A DNA stretch of 64,000 nucleotides. Origin: Argopecten irradians. Taxonomy: Eukaryota > Mollusca > Bivalvia > Pectinida > Pectinidae. The stretch covers positions 58,373,467 to 58,437,466 of the forward strand of contig NC_091134.1 of NCBI RefSeq assembly GCF_041381155.1. Direction: 5' to 3'. Under the pieces are notes generated by a model. The model had not been told where the DNA came from and searched no databases. It saw only the letters and a program-made list of their open reading frames with translations. The position numbers were made by a program, and so were the translations under genes. Below are positions 50,861 through 62,637 of the stretch, one piece after another (within the stretch, counting starts at the first letter, position 1; every line of letters starts with the position of its first letter).

Positions 50861-51629
50861 TAAATTGTTGCTATGCATGTCGTAAAACGTTTAATCATTA
50901 ATCTTATTAATCTTGAAAAAAATATTTAAACCGAACATACAGTATTTCAATATTTCTGTTTCCTGAAATGTAAAGCAGTGCATTAGTTTTTACTTTCTCT
51001 CTAAAATAAAAAGGAACAATTTTTATTTCTTCTTCTTCTTTTCTTTTCAAAATATCCCTAAAGCATTTCTTAAATCTTTAGGGGCGTAGGAAGCGGGGGG
51101 GGGGGGGGAGGCAGGGCAGGGAAGGGGGGGCAGTCCCCCCCCCCCCGTTCCCCAGGACGGGGGGGCAAACATGTCCCCCCCCTTTTTCGCCGAGTGAAAG
51201 GTTATAAAAACGCACATTTGAAAGAAAAAAGGGTCCTCCTGCACATTTTTGTACTACATTTTAGAAAAATTTCCGCTGCGCGGCGCGTTTCCTATAACGT
51301 TCAAGCACGTAATGTTCAAACCTGTTCGAATTAGACTAAAAATGTCCATCAAGGGATTATACTATTTCAAAAAATGCTTCTTAAAAGATTAATTTGTTTA
51401 TATGTCTTAGCAAGACAACAATTCATTATTATTTTTAGTTACACAACAATGTGCCGATGGTGTGAATCCGGTATGTTCAGATCGAGCAGGGTTGCATAAT
51501 GGTATGACGACACTCACAATTATCATTTCTAAATACAGGTAACTTTAAATAAAAAAAATACCGTGTTAAGAACGCTTTAAAATCATCAAAATGCATCGTA
51601 AAACTCATCTCATATTGTTTTAAATTATT

Positions 51630-52093
51630 CATTGACTGAACAAATAAGAGATGATTTCATATGTTCAATTGTATCAATCACAAATATTGGTTTTATTTCA
51701 TGTTTATACTCCCTCTCAGATTTTGAGCTAACACATGTATCATTGGAAAGATATGATATGGAACAATTAAGATTGTTATCAGTGTATACTTTTAAAAAGA
51801 TGTTCAATTTGTATACGTAGCTGATTTACAATCACTGCAAAACTTACTCGTGCATTTCTTTATGAAATATATATATATATTGAAAATATTTTGATATAGA
51901 ATCCGAGAGAATTGTGCCCCTCTTCTCTCTTTCTCTGATTTATAATAATTATGTTGTGTATTTTCCCCATATTCTCTCTCTCTTTCTAATTTTGTACATA
52001 TTATTTCATGCTGTTTACCATATGTATTTTTATATATTATCATTATGTACTCTTCATTTTGAAGGAAAATAAAGATAATAATAATAATAATAA
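51630..52093 (+). mobile_element. Probable LINE 3' end with (AAT)n tail
   Basis: The block between two partial copies of the host transposon ends ggaaaataaagataataata and further AAT repeats, as in 3' tails of some invertebrate LINEs. No reverse transcriptase sequence is included, so the class is tentative. Confidence 0.35.
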
Positions 52094-52219
52094 TTTCCAA
52101 ATGCATGTAACTTTAAATCGAAAAATTACCGTGTTAAGAACGCTTTAAAATCATCAAAATACATCATAAAACTCATCTCAGTCATTCTAAATCGTACTTT
52201 TTTTCCCTGGGGAGAACTT

Positions 52220-52538
52220 CATCCTCGATACTCCAGGGGTTCCGATCACTTACGATTTCTACACCCCTTGGCTATCTCATAGTGAAACTGGAGGCAACAG
52301 AACAGAACAGGTAATTTAGTCCTTTGATGTACATCAAAAGAGCCGTATAACGGTACACTGTGGTTGACTATATGTGGCTTTGAAGTTGGGCGTCGCTCTC
52401 TCTGTAGTCTTCAAAGGAAATCTTTGCTGGTCTGTGATTGGTCAAATATTTTCAGCTGAGCTGCCTTCAATTTCACTATGAGATAGTCCAGGGGTGTAGA
52501 GATCGTAAGTGATCGGAACCCCTGGAGTATCGAGGATG
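52220..52538. mobile_element. Mutator-like MITE, ~75-bp inverted repeats, 9-bp target duplication
   Basis: catcctcgatactccagggg at the left and its reverse complement at the right continue as near-perfect inverted repeats for about 75 bp. The flanks are GGAGAACTT on both sides (52211-52219 and 52539-52547), a 9-bp target duplication typical of Mutator elements. It lies inside the preceding transposon. Confidence 0.85.
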
Positions 52539-52660
52539 GGAGAACTTATGCAGGACCCCCAAAACAACAAAATCTTACACATTCGGTGCTCACAAATTCA
52601 TCAAATATATCAAACATTCTAAATCTTAAGACCCCGGACCCCCCAAACACCAAAATTAGT

Positions 52661-54724
52661 GTTTCCAATTACTTTGGTATGTTCTCCCGTTCGAATGCAC
52701 CATTATAGATCGATACTTTTCGTCGAATTCTACAACGCGACCTGGCTGCCAGTTACTTCCTTGACGAATCCTGAAGTTATCTTCCATGCCCAAGGGAGGT
52801 AATTCATAACATCCGCGGTCATGATAGAACTTTTGTTCTTGACGTTTCATTTTAAGCTTCTCCTTCACTTTTGTTTCTTCTTTCGGTTGTAACAGACTTG
52901 TAGATGTTGGAAGTAAGGTTCGCGTTCTCCTTCCATATAACCGTTGGGCGGGTGATCCTATTGACGATGACCTTGGTGTATTTCTCAGATCTAAAAGTGA
53001 GAGATAGGGATCTTGCCCACTTTGTACTGCCTTTTTCAGCAGACGTTTCACTGTCTGTACGGACTTCTTGGCCATTATATTTGACTGTGGAAATGTTGGA
53101 CTCGAGGTTCGGTGTTCAAACCCATACATTTCTGTAAACTGACCAAACTCCGCACACGCATACTGCGGTACATTATCCGATATTGATATGTCCGGTATGC
53201 CGTGTGTCGTGCGAACTGAGACTTACAGTGAGTGATAACTGTTCCACTCTGGGTTTTCTGTTTCGCGATTGATTTCCTGAATTTTACTGTCTCATACTGT
53301 TAGAACGAGATGTACTACGAATTCGTCCTCCAAATCCGGGGCTTCCTCTTTGAGATTAGCACGACTTAACGCGTCGGCCACATGCAATAACTTTACTGGT
53401 AAATACTTCACAAGATGCAGAGGTTTCTTCACAATTTTATTTTATTTTCAGAGGCTAATGGTCTGATTGTACTGTAACGGTATTGCTGAAAATATAATGA
53501 TGATATTTCTTGGCACCGAAGACAATAGCGAACGTCTCTTTTTCTATTTGCGGGTAACGCTGTTGGGCTTAAGTGAGAGATTTTGACGCATAATCTACGA
53601 ATCGATTGTCTTGCAGCAACACTGCTCCGAGTCCTGTCGAGGACGCATCGACTGAAAGTGTGACTGGCTTATTGACGTCATATTATTTAAGGACTGGTTC
53701 TGACGACATCATCTCTTTTAGCCGTTGATAACAGTTACTATGCTGTTCAGTCCAATGCCAGACGACATTCTTTTCCAGTAGTTATCTGATCGGCGCACTT
53801 TTTTGGGAAAGATTTGGCAGACACTTTGCCACGTACTGCACCATTCCCATGAATCGTTGTAGACCTTGCTTGTCGGTCGGTTCCGGCATTTTGGAAATTG
53901 CTTCGACCTTATCCGGGTCAGGTTTCAGACCTTCGACACTGAGTGTGTGTCCAATATACTGTATGTCTGTGACGGCAATTTTACACTTTTGCTTATTAAG
54001 ACGCAGATTGTGCTTTCGAGCTTGCTAAAAGACTTTTTCCCGGAGGAGAACTTATGCAGGACCCCCAAAACAACAAAATCTCACGCCTTCGGTGCTCACA
54101 AATTCATCAAATACATCATACATTCTAAATCTTATATTTTTATAAAGGACGCGTAGTCTCGCGTCATGCTGTTCACGCGATTCGCCCCAAATTAGGATAA
54201 CGTCAACTATAGTCTCGACGCCCTCCTTTTCTTCATAGACCTCTGACATGACGCGTAGGAATACCTCTGGCGCACTGGAAATACCGAAAGGGGGCGTTTT
54301 AATTTGTAGCGTCCAAACGGGCTTTTGAACGTGTGCAGACGACTACTCGGCTCATCAAGTTCAATTTGCCAAAATCCGCACTCAGCGTCTAACTTCGAAA
54401 AATATTTCGCACCAGACACTTTTGAGGTGACGTCATCAATTGTCCGCATAGGGCTGTGCTCTCACTTTATCGCACGGTTTAAATCTTTCGAGTCTAAACA
54501 AATATGTAATTTGCCATTCGACTTCGTAATAATCACCATCGAATTGACCTAATCAGTTCTACGAGTCGGTCAATTACGCCTAACTTAACTTGTTGTGTAA
54601 GCAGCAGGCATGCGTCGTGGCGGATGTATGACAGGTTTCGCCGACTCATTGACTTCGATGTGATATTTGCTGAACGCTCCTAATCCTTGGAACACATCCT
54701 GGAATTGGTTCCGTCTATCCCACC
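52661..54724 (-). mobile_element. Ty3-like LTR retrotransposon pol remnant, copy 1
   Basis: Read on the minus strand: reverse transcriptase (SKLDAECGFWQIELDE near 54350), RNase H region (about 53450-53900) and integrase with C-terminal part (52661-53130), in the order of Ty3/gypsy pol. A ~100-bp piece of the CAGTGGCG transposon (54040-54140) is nested inside. No LTR is seen; both ends are cut by the duplication or other elements. The copy is broken with multiple lesions. Confidence 0.8.
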
Positions 54725-55165
54725 AATTTATTCATGAAGCCTGGCGTTTATGCCAAAACCTGTAATACGAAAATATTCATTATTCAACCAAGAGAAGCGC
54801 AGTATTTAAATGTATTTTATTGGTTATATGTAGAAAATATAAACGCTGTATTTAAGCAGCAGAAAACTACCGTCGAGATTTATTTAGATAAAAGCTTTGA
54901 TATTATGATAGATAGCCTTGTTTAGACAGTAGCGAAAAAATATTCCAAAATCCTTCGTTGTATTGTGGAAAGATGTGTTACGTCGTCGTCGGTCAGTATA
55001 CAGCTGTGTATATTTGTGAACAGTTAGGCATATGACTTAAAATGACTTACCTGAATGAGTGAAGAAATGTAACATGTGCTCGAATGAACATTTGGAAGGC
55101 CCTAGGAGATAGTTAAGGAGAAGACTTATGACTTTTATGTATATCCTAATTAAATAACTTGTTTA

Positions 55166-57477
55166 AAGGGACTAAATCGCTAAAAATCATGAAATAAAAG
55201 ATATAAAGAATTATAGGACTAAAATTAATTGTAAAAGTTGTGTACTTTGTGTTAATAACAATATTTAAAAGTTTGTATAACAATTTTGTTCAAAATGGAG
55301 AAAAACTGAAAATAAATAGGACCGACCTAGTCACTATTTCATATTATTATCTTTCGGCGAGTGTAAACAACCCCTATGTGCATGCGCGACGCGTGAACAT
55401 TCCAAACATCCGATCGAAGGAAATCTCATCTGTCTAATGGACATATCTACTATCGACTGAAAACACAAATTTATCGACTACAGGTTCCTGATTACTGTGT
55501 TAATCTAACAAACGTTGAAACGTATGCAAAAGTTTTGTGAAGAGTTTCTAAGTGTAAATAATCCTATACTGTACAGGTTTTTGTAGCCATAAAGAAGGGT
55601 TTTCATTATATAATATGGTTTTATACTTGCTTCTACCATTATTTTATTTTCATTTGTCATGATATTATGTACTATTCCGCTAAACCTGCCAATATAATTA
55701 GGCTTTTAAAAAAATGGCCTAATATATAGACTTTATAATAAGGAAAAAATGGCGAAAAACTAATAATATATACATTCCCTATATATACCTAGTTATAGTC
55801 TCTATCCGTCTAATGGACATTCCCCTATATGTCACTAGTTATATAACTTTTTAACATCTGATTTACTTTTAAAAAATCAGCCTAACTATATATCTAAATT
55901 TTATGTGTACTTTTATGTATTCAAAGCAAAAATATACCTTACATATACATTGTAGACCTATGTACATATATGTTTGCTTAATAATGTACATGTACACCTG
56001 TATTCATGTATAATTTACACATAATTAACGGGTGAAAATACCTCTCACTTCTTGTCATATTTCCATCAAATACTCTAAAGCTTCATAGAACTATGCTGTT
56101 TTACTTGGCAATGTAGATACAGGGGCGTAGGAAGCGGGTGTGGGAGGTGGGGGTCGGGGTTGGAGGGGGTCGGGGGGGGGGGGGGCAATTGCCTCCCCGT
56201 TTCCCAGGACGAGGGCAAACATTTCTTGTTGCCCCCCGCCCTCCATTTTCGCCGACTAAAATGTTCTAAAATTGCACATTTGAAAGAAAAAAGGGTCCTC
56301 CTGCACATTTTCGTGAACTAGACTAAAAATGTCAATCAGGGGATCCGGATTATACGTACTATTTAAAAAATGTCTCTTAAAAGATTCATCTGTTTATATG
56401 ACTTAGCAAGACAATTAATTCATTATTATTTTGTGTTAAACAACAATGTACCGATGGTGTGAATCCAGTATGTTCAGATCGAGTTGCATAGATATGACGG
56501 CATTCACAATTACCAATTCTTAATGCAGGTAACTTTAAAAAAAAAAAAAAAGTATTATGTTAAGAACGCTTTAAAATCATTAAAATATATCGTAAAACTC
56601 ATCACAGCCATTCTAAATCTAATATTTTTACCCGGGGGAGACCCTCGGACCTCCTCAAACACCCAAATCTCGCGCCTTCAGGCGCTCCCATATTCATCAA
56701 AATGCATCGTAAAATTCTAAATCGTAATGTATTTCCCGAGGGAGACCCCCGGACCCCTCAAACACCAAATTCTCGCGTCTTCGGCGCTCGCAAATTCATC
56801 AAAATGCATCGTTAAACTCATCTTAGCCATTCTAAATCGTAATATTTTTTTCTCGTAGGAGATTGTCTCCCCCACCCCCAAAACACCAAAATATCGCACC
56901 TTTGGCGCTAGCATGGCAATTGTTTCCGTTTATCGACGCCACTGTCTATAAATGTGTACAAGGATTCTACTCAACGATATATGAAAAAAAAAAATATAAA
57001 GTATATATGGTTGTGTGTTGAATTAGAGAATCAATCTCCTCCTGTGGGTGCGGGGCGAGGAGGGGGTGTCCAAATATTGAGGACCTTTGCCCCCATCCCC
57101 CCCCATTACGTTTCTTTCTACGCCACTGAGATACGCTGTAAATGTATCGGCTATTACGCTTAATCAGGCCAATGTAACCGATAAAAATATAAGTTGCCTC
57201 TTAGTGGTGTTATTACATCTATATCCATTAGCCGGATGAGATTTTCAGCGACCTCGATTCCGAACTCAGAGATGCACTCGTTTCTTTCCGTTGTAAACAA
57301 TCAATGCCGACAGATACAATTTCTTGTTGTGTTTGGCGATATTTTAACGTTGATAAACATTGCCAATAGTTCAAATTAAATGTTGTAATTTTGAAAACTT
57401 TCTAATTTCAGGTATAAGAACGTTTGTAGGAAGTCAAAAACCCTAAGAAATCTATGTAAATCTAATGATTTAGTAAC
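55166..57477. other. 2.3-kb insertion in USP-B' intron 7, absent from USP-B
   Basis: Sequence with no counterpart in unit 1, bounded by ttta on each side. It includes a CAGTGGCG-type transposon copy (56120-57128) and otherwise unrecognised AT-rich DNA with a short frame at 55240-55437 that looks random. Confidence 0.6.
56120..57128 (-). mobile_element. CAGTGGCG-type transposon, full-length copy, inverted
   Basis: Ends caggggcgtaggaagc and tctacgccactg; flanked by AGATA on both sides (56115-56119, 57129-57133), the same 5-bp flank as the copy at 48850. Internal subrepeats are present in reverse orientation. Confidence 0.75.
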
Positions 57478-60269
57478 TTTAACTCTGTAAAGGATACTCG
57501 TATCAGATTTCCATCACTTCTGTCTGTATTATCTACTTTCTTTTCCTCGCTTTTGTCTGCAATGTCTTCTTTGTTTATCTTGTTGTTCTCTGTATCATCT
57601 TCTTTCTTCTCTTTGCTTTGTTCTGTATTGCATTCACTTTTTTCTTCGCTGCCGTCATTGTTTTCTTTCGTTCCATCGCTTTTACGGTCATCCGATTTGA
57701 TTGACTCTGAAAGAAGGTAACCATATCGACAATGTTGATTTTTTTTCTCACATGAATTATTCTAAAGGTACTTTAAATGTTGGGTTTCTTTGAATTTCAA
57801 ATAGCCCTTTCGCCACTATAAGACACATCCGTGTAAAACCGTTTCACCAGTAACGTAATACATCAACTGAAACCGATCTTTTGCCTCAAAAACTTAAGAG
57901 ATATCAATGTGACCATTCAAATATTTTAAGGAGATTTTAACGCATTGCCTTATGATATGCCATACCTCTGTTATGGAATGCACTCTCCTCGGTTGTTAAT
58001 TTCGTTTTCTGTATGTTTTCGGCATTCGTATTTTCCTACATTGTATGTAAACATACGTAGCATGTATCAATAAATGATATTTCAACATTTACATATGAAC
58101 TAATTCTCATCAGTATCTCATCAGTAAAACATCATTGGAAAATCATAATTGGATTATATGAATATAATATAATAATATTTACATAAATGCTTAAAGTAAT
58201 GATAATTGAATGTATACATGATAATGCCACCATTTGAATGTGAAGGTCGTATTTCTGATATCTGCCATTAACGTTTTATGATACCATGAGTTGTTTATCT
58301 TTATATACTTTTTAAACAATTAAGTAGATATTTGTTATATTTATATTGACGGTTTTATTAAACAAGGTTTCCAGAGTTATCTCCCATATACTGTACTAAA
58401 CTAAATACATTACCACGCCTTGTTGGTCACAATCTTTGTCCGGTAACTGACATTCCTCTGAATACAATAAAACAATTCAAAACAATAAAACATAACAGTA
58501 TGTGTATTAGAAATAAACTTACAGGTATAAAAATGTTCAATGTCTGGCATATAGGTACTAAATACTGATAAATACCATTCCTATGTTTAGGCGTTCATCA
58601 ATTACCTATTTGTGTCTTCTTGACATATTTTTAAGTTTTCTTTTATACTTTTTACTTGTTTTAAAGGAGTAGATATGATAGGACCAGTATTTGGCCTTAA
58701 TTTTTCAGGCCGAAAAATATTGACTCTGATCCACATCAATTTCACATCAATAAATACTCTCATACTTACCATTCATCAAAACATAACTTTTTATAACCAT
58801 GACGTCATCAAATTGATGATTTTCCTCTTCTAGCCAAATTTTGCTAGAAATTCATCATCTTTAGGTTACAAAAGGCTTGAAATGGATTTGGCCGCCACCT
58901 TGGAGCAACTTTATATTTTTTTATGGATATGCGTAAATACACGATACACAACGTGTGAAAATCTCTTTCTGCTCCACGAAGGCGGCCACATTCATATTTA
59001 GAGAAAACCACTCAAAAAGTATTATTTTTCAAGGATTTTTGTGAAAAATGGCGGGAAACTGCATGTTGATGACGTCATAGAGAACATATTCGAGTCTTAA
59101 CGTACCTTCTCCTTTTCAATCGAATTAAAAATCCTGTATTCATTCTTTCATTTCGTCTTTGCTTTACTGAAATATCTAATAAAATATACTAATGTTACCT
59201 TTTCTATCTGTATCCGTTGTATCTTTGCCACGTTCCTATGATAAAAACAGATAACTTACATGTACCTTAACTCGTTATAACAACATCTATAGTAAATGTG
59301 TATTGTGTTACTCGTTTTAAGATAAAACAAACTGATTTTGATTGTTCGTAGATACACTAACTAGATAGATAAAAAAGCAAATTATGATTCAATGTCTTTT
59401 AACGCATGGACATTCAATTAGTTGTTCTCATGAGTTATCTTAGAATGTGCTGAGAAAATAGCTTAAGCAATTCGATAAAATAAATAAACAATTCAATCTA
59501 GTAAAAAGCAATTTCGTTTTGAGTGGAAGCGACGAAGAAATCAAAACCTCTGATACAGTATCATGTCCACGATCATCAATGTCTGTATTGTTCCCAGGTT
59601 GGGTGTGACCCCCTCTTAATCCATCCATGATTTCTGTAAATAAATAAATATTGTAATTGTTGACTTATAATCCTAAATCTAAAATAAAGCAAGTCTTTCA
59701 ACTTTATTCTCATTAGATCTGAACTCAAATTACACTATACATAATAGCCAGAATTACATAACGTAATTATCATTAACTTTAATTAACCTTTTTGAAACCG
59801 TTATTATAATGACAAATTCGAGCACTCGCACCAATTACTACTTGAAATGCAATTAGCGCTTTCAAGAATTAGCGCAAAAGTCCATCTGCAACAAGGATTG
59901 ACACAAGATTTCTACTACAAATATATATATATATAGTTTCAGTATTACCATTGTCCTGTGTTTCTGTGATTGTGTCTGACACACGTTGTTGTTGTTGGCC
60001 GTGATCTTCCTTGTTCAAATTACACTTGCTGTCGTTATTTATCACAGGAAGTTGTTTGGCAATGTTAGGTTTCGAATTGTGTTTGGCTGGAGTAGATCCC
60101 TTCGAAACAAAAAACATACGGACTACTGAGTGTAAACCTGACAATTAACGCTAAGACTTGATTAGGAACACACATAAAAAGTTGTTGTTATATCTTTATT
60201 CCTATAGTTTAATTTGTAATCCATGTTAACCAGACTGAATACGTTACATTTGTAACTTTTAATAAGATA

Positions 60270-61350
60270 CAGTGGCGTAGGAAGATGAAACGTAATGGGG
60301 GGCAAAGGTCCTCAATATTTTGTAAACTCCCCCCGCCGTCGCACCTTCAGGAGGAGATTAATTACATTTTTCATATATCATTAAATTTAATCCTTGTACA
60401 CATTTATAGACAGTGGGGTCGCTACAAGGAAATTAACGAATACGCAAATTGGCCAAATTAGCGTGTGAGCGTCAAAGGCGCGAGATTTTGGTGTTTTAGG
60501 GGTCTGGGGGTGACCCCTGGGAAAAAATATTGTATTTTAGAATGGCTGAGACGAGTTTTACAATGTATTTTGATGATTTTGCGAGTGCCCGAAAGCGCGA
60601 GATTTTGGTGTTTGGGGGGTCTGGGGGTCACCCCGGAAAAAAAAATCACGGTTTAGAATGACTTATATGAGTTTTACAATGCATTTTGACGAATTTGCGA
60701 GCGCCCAAAGGCACGAGAATTTGGTGTTAGGGGGGTGCGGGGGTGTCCCCCGGGAAAAAATTACGATTTAGAATGGCTGAGATGAGTTTTATGATGTATT
60801 TTAATGATTATAAAGCGTTCTTAACATGGTAATTTTTCGATTTAAAGCTACTTGCATTTAGAAATGATAATTGTGTCGTCATAACATTATGCAACCCTAC
60901 TCGATCTGAATATACCGGCTTCACACCATCGGCACATTGTTGTGTAACATAAAAAATGAATTAATTGTCTCGCTAAGACATATAAACAAATTGATCTTTT
61001 AAGAGACTTTTTTTTTTTAAATAGTACATAGAATCCCTTGATGGACATTTTTAGTCTAGTTCGTGTGTATTGAATTTTTACTATTTAAGGTTTGACATTA
61101 CGTGCTTGAACGTTTTAGGAAATGCGCCGCGCAGCGGAAAATTTTCTAGAATGAAGTAGGAAAAATGTGCAGGAGGACCCTTTTTTCTCTCTCAAATAAG
61201 CATTCTCACAAAATTTCAGTCTACGAAAATGGGGGGGGGGGGGGCAAAAAGACCTGTTTGCCCCCCCGTCCTGGGGAACGGGGGGCAGTTGCCCCCCCTG
61301 CCCCCCCAACCCCCCCCCCCCCCCCCCCCCCCCCGCTTCCTACGCCCCTG
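60270..61350 (+). mobile_element. CAGTGGCG-type transposon in USP-B' intron 1 (duplicate of 48850-49845)
   Basis: Same site, flanks and orientation as the unit 1 copy, so it was inserted before the duplication. It is longer at its right end because of an expanded G/C homopolymer region (61230-61335), where the sequence may also be less reliable. Confidence 0.8.
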
Positions 61351-62124
61351 AGATATTGTTCATAGATTATTGTTCATAGATATTAAACTTGATAACCATA
61401 TAAATTCTTTCGAGATCCCTACGTACCATTATACTGCACTTTTCATATAGGAGTGATAGGGATCTGTGTAAGATGGTACTTCATTTTCCGCCATTCATCT
61501 GAAATGAAATTATACGATTTGTTTTGTGCCTTACACATAAAATCTATTGACAGTAAACTTGAAGTTTAAACTTATCAATAATGTATATAAATATAGGTAT
61601 ACATGCTATTATAGTTTTGCAAGAATGTACATATATATAACTATGAATAAAAAGTGTGTTCTATGTATCGATCAAACAAGTTAGGAAACAAGACACACGG
61701 ATTATCAATGAATTTTAATACTACGCCAGTAATGTGTATACATAATGTGTGTACCTATTCCATGACAACACATACGCCAGTCTGCTTACCTTTTCATGCG
61801 TATAGAAACTTCCGTGTTTCCAAACAAAATCGTTAACGAAACAATATCGGTGAAAACCAATGCATTCCTTATAAAAATTTATTGGCAAAACGAAAGATAT
61901 ATTCCACAATGTGAACCATGAGATCCAAACACAAAAACACTCTACTCTGCTTTACGAAACGAAAGCGGAAGTTTATACTTATCCACGTTGAGTCATAAGT
62001 TTAAAAGTTGAGTTCAAAATTATTTTATTTGTATGTACATATGTATATTTGAAAGTAAAGTTAATAATTGTCATCTACAATATTTTAAAATGACACACCT
62101 AAATTTGTTAACTTATCTCAAAGA

Positions 62125-62380
62125 GAAAACGAAAGTAGAATTTTTTTCTAGTTACAAGCTATGGTAATATATAGCGAAAACGAAAGTTGAAACCCAATTT
62201 CAAAACGAAAACGCAAGTAGAAATTTTATGAAAATGTTCTATTTCAGAATACACTCCAAGAGGAAAGGTTCTGTTTGAATCAACTCACCGTCTGAACCTT
62301 AGCTTCAGTTTTTGGTTCCATATTAAAGATCAATAGAAGAGGATGAAGATATAGGTTGATAGTGCGAAAACGTAAGTAAA
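62125..62380 (+). promoter_or_regulatory. ISRE-like cluster around exon 1 of USP-B'
   Basis: GAAAACGAAAG at 62125-62135 and GAAAACGAAAGTTGAAAC at 62176-62193, plus GAAAACGTAAG near 62365, conserved from unit 1. Confidence 0.4.
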
Positions 62381-62637
62381 TTGTTGCTATGCATGTCGTA
62401 AAACGTTTAATCATTAATCTTATTAATCTTGAAAAAAATATTTAAACCGAACATACAGTATTTCAATATTTCTGTTTCCTGAAATGTAAAGCAGTGTATT
62501 AGTTTTTACTTTCTCTCTAAAATAAAAAGGAACAATTCTTATTTCTTCTTCTTCTTTTCTTTTCAAAATATCCCTAAAGCATTTCTTAAATCTTTAGGGG
62601 CGTAGGAAGCGGGGGGGGGGGGGGGGGGGGGGGAGGC

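Larger units (their letters stand above)
51079..52660 (-). mobile_element. Second copy of the CAGTGGCG-type transposon, inverted, truncated and invaded
   Basis: It begins aggggcgtaggaagc with G/C runs and carries the same internal subrepeats in reverse. It is interrupted by an AAT-tailed insert (~51630-52093) that repeats part of the element on the far side and by a MITE (52220-52538), and it stops at the pol remnant near 52660. Confidence 0.7.
45549..54724. repeat. Tandem segmental duplication, unit 1
   Basis: Starts inside exon 9 of USP-B and ends in a Ty3-like pol remnant, where the sequence jumps straight back to exon 9 (junction near 54725). It contains USP-B exons 1-8 and part of 9, a transposon in intron 1, a second nested transposon with a MITE, and the pol remnant. 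Confidence 0.85.
54725..62321 (-). pseudogene. USP-B': truncated duplicate of USP-B (exons 1-8 and part of 9)
   Basis: Exons equivalent to USP-B 1-8: 62321-62289, 60099-59949, 59633-59548, 59235-59199, 58457-58414, 58035-57966, 57706-57498 and 55101-55051, with exon 9 cut at the duplication junction (54725-54768). The start ATG, all visible splice sites and frame are kept, and the Cys-box exon is identical in protein sequence (GLPNVHSSTCYISSLIQ). A few residues differ (T to I and Y to C in exon 2; QTV to QGV in exon 5). Everything after the Cys box, including the His box, is missing, so it cannot make an active protease. It might give a short N-terminal product or a chimeric transcript reading into the pol remnant or USP-B. 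Called a truncated gene copy rather than a decayed one. Confidence 0.8.

Noticed and set aside
52904-53137. Plus-strand frame of 77 codons
   Set aside because: Antisense to the integrase part of the Ty3-like remnant.
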